Assembly: GCA_013696385.1 (NCBI GenBank)
Contig: JACCYR010000064.1
Coordinates: 1-11,502 of the forward strand
Origin: Acidobacteriota bacterium
GTDB taxonomy: Bacteria; Acidobacteriota; Blastocatellia; Pyrinomonadales; Pyrinomonadaceae
Reading direction: 5' to 3'
Length of the DNA stretch: 11,502 nucleotides
Both the position numbers and the translations under genes were made by a program. The notes beneath the pieces were generated by a model. The model was given only the letters and a program-made list of their open reading frames with translations, was not told the DNA's origin and made no database searches. Positions 5,697 to 11,502 of this stretch are shown here, piece by piece. Position 1 is the stretch's first letter. Every line of letters starts with the position of its first letter.

Positions 5697-6596
5697 TTAC
5701 TGCTGTTCTTCGGGTTCGATTTTCTTAAAATTATAGCGCAGCAAAACACGCATCGGCAGAGATTTTCCGTAGCGGCTCGCCGGTCGCCAATTCATTTTGC
5801 GGATGGTTTTATCAACCGACTCGTCCAAACCAAAACCCGCCCAACGAACGATTTCCGCTCGCAGAATTTTGCCGTTTTCGCCCACATCAATTTCAATATC
5901 AACCGTCGCTTCAACGCTGTAAAGATAGGCTATGCGCGTGTATGGCGGTTTGATGCGTCGATACGGCAAAGGCGGACGAAAGTTTTTGGCTTCGGGCGAA
6001 TCTTCGGCTGGTAATTCCTCTAATTTTGGCGCAGGCTTTTCGTTTAATTCTTCTTTGGTCGTGCTTTTTAGTTTGTCGGAAATTTCCGCCGCCAAATCAT
6101 TTATTGAAGCAAACAATTCCCTGTCGGCTGTTTCCGCGTTTTCCGCTTCGTCGCCCGCGAGTTTCCAAAAAACGAGCCGACCTGTCCGCGAACTTATCGC
6201 ATAAACGGCAGCGTAAGATTCCTGATATTCTTTTCGTTCAAACGAATACCGAACTAAATTTTCCGCCTTTATCAGCAGAAAGTAATCACAGCCGATTGCC
6301 GCGCCGACGTTTTTCGCGTCTTCGAGCGAAAGATTGAAAGGTTTTTCGTGTTTGGCGGAAAGAAACGCGATTTCGCTTAAAGAATCGTCCAAAATTTTGA
6401 AATTTGGCGAAAGGGAAGTTTTGAGTTTTTCGGCAAATTGTGTGCTTTGTGCAGTTTTCTCAGGAACTAAAACGGCTAGTTTTTGAGCTGCGACCGGGAA
6501 AGTTAAGGAAAGAAAGAAAACAACGATTAACGCAGATTTAGACAGATTATTTTTTTTTAATAAATCCGTGTTAATCCGTGCTAATGGTTGTTTCAA
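5697..6596 (-). CDS. Secreted protein with TonB C-terminal domain
   Basis: About 299 residues from TTG 6596-6594. An in-frame TTG 10 codons earlier (6626) lies inside the preceding HD gene, and the nearby ATG 6600 is out of frame and stops after nine codons. The N-terminus has a basic stretch, then a hydrophobic core SALIVVFFLSLTFPVAA (about 21-37), a signal peptide or anchor probably cleaved after AA before QK. Residues about 38-150 (KLAVLVPEKTAQSTQFAEKL..., GCDYFLLIKAENL) look like the alpha/beta domain of CsgG/TolB-N-type periplasmic proteins; this is tentative. A Pro/Glu-rich linker follows. Residues about 221-290 form a TonB_C module (EATVDIEIDVGENGKILRAE; KTIRKMNWRPA). It may dock with an outer-membrane receptor or another envelope partner, but energy transduction is unproven. 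It follows the HD gene by 4 nt, so is probably translated from the same mRNA. Its start region is made of a palindromic repeat. Confidence 0.75.
   Translation of the reverse strand: MKQPLARINTDLLKKNNLSKSALIVVFFLSLTFPVAAQKLAVLVPEKTAQSTQFAEKLKTSLSPNFKILDDSLSEIAFLSAKHEKPFNLSLEDAKNVGAAIGCDYFLLIKAENLVRYSFERKEYQESYAAVYAISSRTGRLVFWKLAGDEAENAETADRELFASINDLAAEISDKLKSTTKEELNEKPAPKLEELPAEDSPEAKNFRPPLPYRRIKPPYTRIAYLYSVEATVDIEIDVGENGKILRAEIVRWAGFGLDESVDKTIRKMNWRPASRYGKSLPMRVLLRYNFKKIEPEEQQ
6525..6590. repeat. Phased inverted repeat (AATCCGTG-type) inside the 5' coding region
   Basis: GATTAACGCAGATTTA (6525-6540) and TAAATCCGTGTTAATC (6561-6576) are inverted copies agreeing at 14 of 16 positions, around a T9 run (6550-6558). 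The right half continues as a 10-nt tandem, AATCCGTGTT then AATCCGTGCT (6563-6582). It lies across the first codons of the TonB-type gene and encodes the residues from about PLARINTDLLKKNN into the signal-peptide core. Related AATCCGTG/AATCTGTG sequences are, from memory, common in intergenic DNA of unrelated bacteria. Confidence 0.8.
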
Positions 6597-6600
6597 ACAT

Positions 6601-7884
6601 TTAATTTTTGTGATAAAGTTTTGCAATTTCTTTCTTTAATTCTGGCGGAAAACAAACGCGGTGAATTTTATACTCTTTTTGCAGGCCGCGCACTGCCGCG
6701 CTGACTTCCGAAATTTCTTTGATTTGCGGATGCGAAAAACCTTCTTCGACATAAATCAGATTTTTCGGTTCGGCTGCATTTTTTGTGTAGAAATAATACG
6801 GCACGTCGCCCGCGCGGTCTTCTGCAAAATAATAATCAGCGTCAAAGCCCGCATTTTCAACCAATTTTCGCGCTTTGTCGAGAAATTCCTGCCGTTCATT
6901 TTCCGGCATATCAAGGTCAAAAATCTTGAAAAGTTTGCGATTTAAGAAACGCTTTGACAAATCCGCCAAAATTTCATCATCGGAATTTTGCCATTGTTTA
7001 ATATGAAACATCACGTCCGAGTCGTCCAATTCGAGATGTTCTTTTAAAAAGAGTTTTTCGCCCTTCAGAATTTTCTCAAACGGCGTTTCTTTGGCAAACC
7101 AGACGCTTTTTCCGCTTTGAAAAAGTTCCAAAGCGCGGCGCAGCAGCGAACGCAAAACGGTTTCCGCCGAACGCAAAACGCGATGAAAATAAACTTGCCG
7201 AAACATATAATAACGTGCTTGCAGATAATCTTCGACGGCGTAAATGCCGCGCCCCGAAACATACAGCCGGTCGCATTTCTCGTCAATTTCGAGCGATTTT
7301 ATTATCCATTCAATGTCGTAAATGCCGTATTTCGCGCCCGTCATCAAACTGTCGCGTAAGAGATAATCCATTCGGTCAACGTCAAGCTGCGATGAAACAA
7401 GCTGCGCCAGAGCCATCGGGCGAAAATTTCCGCGAATAATGTCGGCGACATCTTCCGCTAGTTTTGGAGAAAATCTGTGCAGAACTTGTCCAACTTCCGT
7501 GTCATCGCTCAAAACTGCTTCAATCGTAAAATTTTCGTGATGAAAATTCAGAATTGTTTCGATAACGTGCGAAAACGCACCGTGTCCGATGTCGTGCAGA
7601 AGCGCGGCGACGCGGACGGCAGTTTGCGCTTCGTTTGAAATTGCGTATTTCGTCTTGAGTTTGTCTAACGTGCGCGTGGCAAGATGAAGCGCGCCTAAAC
7701 TGTGCGTAAAGCGCGAATGTTCCGCCGCCTGATAAGCGAAAAGCGCGAGTCCGAGCTGCTTGATGCGCCGCAGCCGTTGAAATTCCGCCGTGTCAATCAG
7801 CCGAACCAAAAGCTTTCCCTCGGCTGTATCGGTTTCCAGACGAATGATGTTGTGAACCGAATCACGATAGATTTTTTCTGACAA
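6601..7884 (-). CDS. HD-superfamily phosphohydrolase, COG1078/dNTPase-like
   Basis: A 427-residue cytoplasmic metal-dependent phosphohydrolase. Relatives hydrolyse dNTPs or other nucleotides, but the substrate of this one cannot be read. Motifs in order: RIKQLGLALFAY (40-51); EHSRFTHSLGALHLA (55-69) with a metal-ligand His at 61; the HD doublet in AALLHDIGHGAFSHVIE (H97, D98, H101); and SSQLDVDRMDYLLRDS (164-179) with D168/D170. These match the dGTPase-like group, and the length is normal. The start is TTG 7884-7882, with GGAG 7 nt upstream and no in-frame ATG nearby, so TTG is well supported. The TAA ends 4 nt before the TTG of the secreted TonB-type gene, suggesting a two-gene transcript. 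The C-terminal third is less conserved and carries no motif I recognise. Confidence 0.9.
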   Translation of the reverse strand: MSEKIYRDSVHNIIRLETDTAEGKLLVRLIDTAEFQRLRRIKQLGLALFAYQAAEHSRFTHSLGALHLATRTLDKLKTKYAISNEAQTAVRVAALLHDIGHGAFSHVIETILNFHHENFTIEAVLSDDTEVGQVLHRFSPKLAEDVADIIRGNFRPMALAQLVSSQLDVDRMDYLLRDSLMTGAKYGIYDIEWIIKSLEIDEKCDRLYVSGRGIYAVEDYLQARYYMFRQVYFHRVLRSAETVLRSLLRRALELFQSGKSVWFAKETPFEKILKGEKLFLKEHLELDDSDVMFHIKQWQNSDDEILADLSKRFLNRKLFKIFDLDMPENERQEFLDKARKLVENAGFDADYYFAEDRAGDVPYYFYTKNAAEPKNLIYVEEGFSHPQIKEISEVSAAVRGLQKEYKIHRVCFPPELKKEIAKLYHKN

Positions 7885-7916
7885 ATTTATTCTCCAAACT
7901 GATTGGACATTATTGA

Positions 7917-7945
7917 ATTTTCCAACAGTTTGCGAATTTCTTCAA
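7917..7945 (-). promoter_or_regulatory. Candidate promoter of the HD phosphohydrolase operon
   Basis: On the minus strand TTGAAG (7945-7940) is separated by 17 bp from GAAAAT (7922-7917), each 4 of 6 to consensus. It would start transcription near 7910 and leave a leader of about 26 nt containing the GGAG site. Confidence 0.35.
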
Positions 7946-7993
7946 ATTGACTTATGAATTTTAGTTGCCGCCAACACACTTTGTCAGACGGGA

Positions 7994-8053
7994 TTGACAA
8001 AAAGCAAAATTGCGTTTAATTACAAACATTTTACTAATCTGCTAATCTTGACA
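7994..8053 (+). promoter_or_regulatory. Candidate tandem promoters upstream of the rrf2-sufB operon
   Basis: Two exact TTGACA hexamers occur, at 7994-7999 and 8048-8053, in similar surroundings (ATTGACAAAAAG and CTTGACATAAAAG). The first has TTTAAT at 8015-8020 (15-bp spacer). The second has only a poor GATTCT at 8071-8076 (17 bp), with further A/T-rich matches downstream. A third near-copy, TTGACT, is at 7947-7952. Together they suggest more than one start for the operon. No gene was found in the gap 7885-8113. Confidence 0.4.
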
Positions 8054-8081
8054 TAAAAGTAAAGATTTGCGATTCTTATTA

Positions 8082-8107
8082 TTACTTAATAAATTTAGAT
8101 TGAGTAA
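8082..8107 (+). promoter_or_regulatory. Candidate operator: inverted TTACTYAA half-sites before rrf2
   Basis: TTACTTAA (8082-8089) and TTGAGTAA (8100-8107) are inverted half-sites, 7 of 8 matching, with a 10-bp A/T spacer, just upstream of the rrf2 ATG. Rrf2 proteins commonly bind dyads in their own promoters, so autoregulation is plausible. The site does not match the E. coli IscR consensus as I recall it, and A/T-rich DNA makes such dyads easy by chance. Confidence 0.3.
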
Positions 8108-8113
8108 AAAACG

Positions 8114-8587
8114 ATGAAAATTTCAGCCCAAGAAGAATACGGACTCAGATGTTTGGTGCAGCTGGCGGCTTTAGGCAAAGGCGAATCTTTGACGTTGCCG
8201 CAAATTGCCGGGCGCGAGGGAATTTCGGCGGCAAACGCGGGAAAATTAATGTGGCTTCTGAATAAAGCCGGTTTTGTGCAGGCAATTCGCGGCACAAAAG
8301 GCGGATACAGTTTGGCGCGTCCGCCGGGCGAAATTCATTTGAGCGAAGTCATTAAAATTTTGGACGCAGACGAAATAAACACGCATTGCGAAAGCTACAC
8401 GGGCATTCTTGATTCGTGTGTTCACAATGGCGATTGCGGTATTCGTCCGGTGATTGTTGGGCTTCACGAAATTGTGCAGGACGCGCTTTCGCAAATCACA
8501 CTGGCGCAGCTGGTCGGCACGGAAGCAAAAGTTGACGAGCGGTTTCATCGGATTCAGGGTTTAAAAAATCGTCATGTTTCGGTTTGA
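8114..8587 (+). CDS. Rrf2-family transcriptional regulator, probable Fe-S sensor of the suf operon
   Basis: 157 residues, the normal Rrf2/IscR size. The N-terminal winged helix-turn-helix begins MKISAQEEYGLRCLVQLA, with IAGREGISAANAGKLMWLLNKAGFV as recognition region (about 31-55) and the wing RGTKGGYSLARPP (59-71). The cysteines are C92, C102 and C108 (CESYTGILDSC, NGDC), a C-x9-C-x5-C pattern. IscR has C92, C98 and C104, so the first spacing is longer here. Three cysteines in this loop are the known mark of Fe-S-binding Rrf2 proteins, so sensing of a [2Fe-2S] or similar cluster is inferred. sufB lies two genes downstream in the same direction, which supports a SUF-regulator role. ATG 8114 is the clear start; upstream is only a weak GAG. 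The dyad at 8082-8107 may be its own operator. Confidence 0.9.
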   Translation: MKISAQEEYGLRCLVQLAALGKGESLTLPQIAGREGISAANAGKLMWLLNKAGFVQAIRGTKGGYSLARPPGEIHLSEVIKILDADEINTHCESYTGILDSCVHNGDCGIRPVIVGLHEIVQDALSQITLAQLVGTEAKVDERFHRIQGLKNRHVSV

Positions 8588-8597
8588 GATAAATGCA

Positions 8598-9023
8598 ATG
8601 AAAAGTTATAAATTTTTTTTTGGTTTATGGTTGGTGGTGATTTTCGCTTTTGTGCAAGTCGGATTTGGACAGAAAACTTCACGCTGGGCGGTGAAAAATG
8701 CCGATGCGTTTGCGCGGGTGGAATTGAGCCGCGTGCGTCTGCGATCGTGCGCCGAAACGCCGAAACAATGCGCTTTGAATGTTTTAAGGGCTTCTGATGA
8801 TGCGGTCAGCGAAACGCCGACGAGCGTTGAGATTTTTGATTTTGGAAAAAATAAAATTGTCGTTTTGGCAACCTATAAGGTTGATGAAGACGATTCGCTG
8901 GTAGGCACGCGCTACCGCGTCGAATTTAATAAAAACGCGGAGAAATATGAATTTGTGCAATTAGGAAAACAGTTTAAGTGCGTGCGAGATCGCACGGATT
9001 GGTCAAAGAAATTGTGTCCATAA
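8598..9023 (+). CDS. Small secreted protein of unknown function within the suf operon
   Basis: 141 residues from ATG 8598. This is preferred to ATG 8574 because it has GAGAT 7 nt upstream and gives a clean signal peptide: MKSYKFFFGLWLVVIFAFVQ, then VGFGQ, with likely cleavage before KTS. The upstream ATG would overlap rrf2 and add eight residues. The mature part is about 117 residues, mixed alpha/beta, with cysteines in the RSCAETPKQCALNV stretch and near the C-terminus (FKCVRDRTDWSKKLCP), possibly two disulphides outside the cytoplasm. I do not recognise a family. It sits 10 nt after rrf2 and 19 nt before sufB in the same direction, so it should be co-transcribed. An envelope protein inside a cytoplasmic Fe-S assembly operon is unexpected. 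Confidence 0.7.
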   Translation: MKSYKFFFGLWLVVIFAFVQVGFGQKTSRWAVKNADAFARVELSRVRLRSCAETPKQCALNVLRASDDAVSETPTSVEIFDFGKNKIVVLATYKVDEDDSLVGTRYRVEFNKNAEKYEFVQLGKQFKCVRDRTDWSKKLCP

Positions 9024-9042
9024 AATTTAATACAGAAAAAAT

Positions 9043-11502
9043 ATGAGTACAGCAACACAAGAATTATTAGCAAACAGAGAGTATAAATACGGTTTTACAA
9101 CCGACATTGAAACGGAAACGATTGCGAAAGGTTTGTCGGAAGACACGGTTCGTCTGATTTCGGCGAAAAAAAACGAACCTGTCTGGTTATTGGAGTTTCG
9201 TCTGAAGGCTTATCGGCATTGGCTGAAAATGGCTGAACCTGATTATTGGGCGAATTTTGATTATCCGCGGATAGATTTTCAAAATATCAGTTATTATTCC
9301 GCGCCGAAACAAAAGCAGAAAAAGCAGAGTTTGGACGAAGTTGACCCGGAACTTTTGAAGACTTTTGAGAAACTCGGCATTCCGCTAACCGAACAAAAAA
9401 TGCTGGCAAACGTCGCGGTTGATGCCGTGTTCGATTCAGTTTCGGTGGCGACGACGTATAAGAAAAAACTGCTCGAAGCGGGCGTGATTTTCTGCTCGTT
9501 CACCGAAGCGGTCGCTGATTACCCGGAACTCGTCAAAAAATATCTCGGCTCGGTTGTGCCGACTTCGGATAATTATTATGCGGCTTTAAATTCGGCGGTT
9601 TTCTCCGATGGTTCGTTCGTTTTTATTCCAAAAGGCGTGCGTTGTCCGATGGAACTTTCAACTTATTTCCGAATTAACACGCAGGATTCGGGACAGTTTG
9701 AACGCACTTTAATTGTTGCCGAAGAAGGCGGTTACGTTGCGTATAATGAAGGTTGTCATCCGGCGGGCGAGCAGGTTTTGACGGCGACGGGCTGGCGAAA
9801 TATCGAAGGAATAAGAGCGGGCGACAAAGTTTATGACCATAACGGCAAACTGCAAAGAGTCCGCGCCGCGATGGTGCGACCATTCAAAGGCGAGATGATT
9901 ACGGTGCGCCCGATGTCGCGCTACAATTCATTTCAACTCACACCCGAACATCCGGTTTATGCGATTAAAAGAAAAGATGTTTTGACGAAACGCCAACCGC
10001 GTAAAGAAAATTGGCTGCCTGAAGTTTCGACGGCAAAACTTTTGAAAGCCGAACCAAAATTTATCAAAGCCGACGAACTCGAAGCAGGAGATTTTGTTTT
10101 AGTTCCAAAATTGCAGCATCAGGATTCGACGGCTTTCAACGATGCCGAACTTGAACTTTTGGGTTATTACTTGGCGGAAGGCTCAACCTGTTTCAACAAA
10201 GCCAACAAGCAATTTGTAAATTCTTTTGCTTTTGGAATTGTCGAGAAAAATTTAATTCAGCGCACGAAAGAATTGACTGAACAACTTTCGGGCAAACGCG
10301 CTTATGTTGTTGAGAATCAAGAACGACACGGCACAAACGTGCAGTTTTATTCTGAAGAAATGTCGGATTGGTTTGCGAAACATTGCGGCAAAGGGGCGAC
10401 GACAAAAGCGTTGAGTCCTGAATTGATGAACATTTCGCCAAGTCAAGCGAAAGTTTTTCTTGACGCTTATTTAGCTGGCGACGGAAACATCTCCGAGCGC
10501 GAAAATTCGAGAATGATTCGTTTCTGCACGGCTTCGGAAACGCTTGCGCGTCAAGTTCAAATGCTTTTGAATAAACTCGATATTCAAGCATGGGTTCAAG
10601 TCCGCGAAGGCGGCGAAGCAGTATTTTCCAAGCAACAACCTGAACGAATCATTAATCGCAATCCGCTTTATCAAGTCGGTTATACAGAAAACAAAAAATG
10701 GGATATGGTGCGCGAAACCGAAACTCATTTTATCGTGCCGATTCGTGAAATTACGCGCGAAGCATTTGACGATTTGGTTTTCAATATTGACGTTAATGAG
10801 ACGCACAGCTATTTGGTGAAAGGTTTTGCCGTTCATAACTGCACCGCGCCGCAGTTTGATACGAACCAACTTCACGCGGCGGTTGTCGAACTCGTTGCTC
10901 TGGACGATGCCGAAATCAAATATTCGACCGTGCAGAATTGGTATGCCGGAGATGAAGAAGGCGTTGGCGGAATTTATAATTTTGTCACGAAACGCGGCGC
11001 GTGTCGCGGCAAAAACTCGAAAATTTCGTGGACGCAGGTTGAAACCGGAAGCGCGATTACGTGGAAATATCCGTCGGTAATTTTGCAGGGCGACAATTCC
11101 ATCGGCGAATTTTATTCGGTTGCGCTGACGAACAACAAGCAGGTTGCCGATACGGGAACGAAAATGATTCATCTCGGCAAAAATACGCGTTCGACAATTA
11201 TTTCCAAAGGAATTTCTGCCGGAAAATCCAACAATAGTTATCGCGGACTTGTAAAAATTATGCCGAAGGCGGAAGGTGCGAGAAATTATACGCAGTGCGA
11301 TTCAATGCTGATTGGCGATAAATGCGACGCGAACACATTTCCGTATATCGAAGTAATGAACAACACGGCGCGTGTCGAACATGAAGCGACGACTTCAAAA
11401 ATCAGCGAAGACCAACTGTTTTATTTGCAGCAGCGCGGAATCTCGCAGGAAGACGCAATTTCGCTGATTATCAACGGCTTTTGCAAAGAAGTTTTCAAAG
11501 AA
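9043..11502 (+). CDS. sufB: SufB, Fe-S cluster scaffold protein, interrupted by an intein (3' end off right edge)
   Basis: SufB of the SufBCD scaffold, which assembles Fe-S clusters in the cytoplasm. The reading frame is open for 820 codons to the window edge. The N-extein is residues 1-237 (MSTATQELLANREYKYGF..., FIPKGVRCPMELSTYFRI, EEGGYVAYNEG). The intein is 238-599, and the C-extein starts at C600 (CTAPQFDTNQLHAAVVELVA; KYSTVQNWYAGDEEG; GDKCDANTFPYIEV; VEHEATTSKISEDQLFYLQQ). Excision would leave 458 residues so far. Known SufBs suggest only about 20-25 more are missing (the PLEFAVEAQ-type end). The CTAP cysteine corresponds to E. coli C254, and the cysteine in GDKCDANTF corresponds to C405, both reported as important. 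ATG 9043 has only A-rich sequence before it. Third gene of the rrf2 operon; sufC and sufD probably follow beyond the window. Confidence 0.97.
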   Translation, partial: MSTATQELLANREYKYGFTTDIETETIAKGLSEDTVRLISAKKNEPVWLLEFRLKAYRHWLKMAEPDYWANFDYPRIDFQNISYYSAPKQKQKKQSLDEVDPELLKTFEKLGIPLTEQKMLANVAVDAVFDSVSVATTYKKKLLEAGVIFCSFTEAVADYPELVKKYLGSVVPTSDNYYAALNSAVFSDGSFVFIPKGVRCPMELSTYFRINTQDSGQFERTLIVAEEGGYVAYNEGCHPAGEQVLTATGWRNIEGIRAGDKVYDHNGKLQRVRAAMVRPFKGEMITVRPMSRYNSFQLTPEHPVYAIKRKDVLTKRQPRKENWLPEVSTAKLLKAEPKFIKADELEAGDFVLVPKLQHQDSTAFNDAELELLGYYLAEGSTCFNKANKQFVNSFAFGIVEKNLIQRTKELTEQLSGKRAYVVENQERHGTNVQFYSEEMSDWFAKHCGKGATTKALSPELMNISPSQAKVFLDAYLAGDGNISERENSRMIRFCTASETLARQVQMLLNKLDIQAWVQVREGGEAVFSKQQPERIINRNPLYQVGYTENKKWDMVRETETHFIVPIREITREAFDDLVFNIDVNETHSYLVKGFAVHNCTAPQFDTNQLHAAVVELVALDDAEIKYSTVQNWYAGDEEGVGGIYNFVTKRGACRGKNSKISWTQVETGSAITWKYPSVILQGDNSIGEFYSVALTNNKQVADTGTKMIHLGKNTRSTIISKGISAGKSNNSYRGLVKIMPKAEGARNYTQCDSMLIGDKCDANTFPYIEVMNNTARVEHEATTSKISEDQLFYLQQRGISQEDAISLIINGFCKEVFKE
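9754..10839 (+). mobile_element. Intein with LAGLIDADG homing endonuclease inside SufB
   Basis: 362 residues in frame with SufB, bounded by Cys1 (TGT 9754) and His361-Asn362 (ending 10839), followed by Cys+1 of the host. Splicing motifs: block A CHPAGEQVLTATGWRNI; block B FQLTPEHPVYAI with T63xxH66; block F VFNIDVNETHSYLV with H351; block G AVHN/C. Endonuclease motifs: LLGYYLAEG (acidic E142) and FLDAYLAGDG (acidic D243), so both catalytic acids appear intact and the element may still be mobile. Standard cis-splicing through Cys1, Asn362 and Cys+1 is expected. The insertion point, EG/CTAP, is the same conserved site as the mycobacterial SufB (Pps1) intein, as I recall it. Confidence 0.95.

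Noticed and set aside
6598..6600. ATG immediately after the HD-gene stop as start of the TonB-type gene
   Set aside because: It is in another frame and meets a stop after nine codons, before the T9 run, so slippage there cannot rescue it.
10471..11172. 233-codon minus-strand open frame opposite the intein and SufB C-extein
   Set aside because: Antisense shadow of strongly conserved SufB/intein coding sequence; no motif or ribosome site.

Overview
The window carries bacterial chromosomal housekeeping and accessory genes, with moderate G+C content, tight gene packing and A/T-rich intergenic DNA. Shine-Dalgarno sites are mixed: some genes have one (GGAG before the HD phosphohydrolase, AGGA before the lysin-like gene, a GGGG stretch before the antitoxin). 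Others, including thyA, ppk2 and sufB, have none that is convincing. TTG and GTG starts occur. The gene set, start usage and short phased palindromic repeats suggest a soil or aquatic environmental bacterium, perhaps Acidobacteriota (Blastocatellia/Pyrinomonadaceae-like). That placement is an impression from reading, not a phylogenetic result. No tRNA, rRNA, CRISPR array or transposase was seen.

Layout. (i) 1-1908, minus strand: a tightly packed cluster reading right to left. It holds a small unknown protein, a MazE-like antitoxin, a mazF toxin gene broken by an in-frame TAA, and a Trm112/zinc-ribbon-fused SAM methyltransferase that runs off the left edge. The last three overlap by ATGA and GTGA junctions. 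(ii) 2026-2820, plus: thymidylate synthase ThyA. (iii) 2833-4479, minus: a large modular peptidoglycan-degrading protein with a lysozyme/transglycosylase-like head, an EF-hand loop, three peptidoglycan-binding modules and an M15-like peptidase tail, but no signal peptide. (iv) 4524-4573: a near-perfect 23-bp palindrome between divergent genes. (v) 4695-5564, plus: class III-like polyphosphate kinase 2. (vi) 5599-5680: a second palindromic repeat between convergent genes. (vii) 5697-7884, minus: an HD-domain phosphohydrolase followed by a secreted TonB-C-terminal protein. The 5' end of the second gene is built from a third phased inverted repeat. (viii) 8114-11502, plus: an Rrf2-family regulator with three cysteines, a small secreted protein, and sufB, which carries a 362-residue LAGLIDADG intein and is open at the right edge.

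How the genes relate. The right-hand operon is an Fe-S assembly (SUF) locus: the Rrf2 protein is the probable cluster-sensing regulator and SufB is the scaffold. The intein sits immediately before the conserved CTAP cysteine of SufB, so the scaffold is inactive until splicing. The left-hand cluster is a degraded toxin-antitoxin operon wired translationally to a methyltransferase. The clearest unusual points are the split SufB, the nonsense-mutated mazF, the signal-less two-headed lysin, and three unrelated palindromic repeats in a 2.1-kb stretch, one of them domesticated into a coding start.
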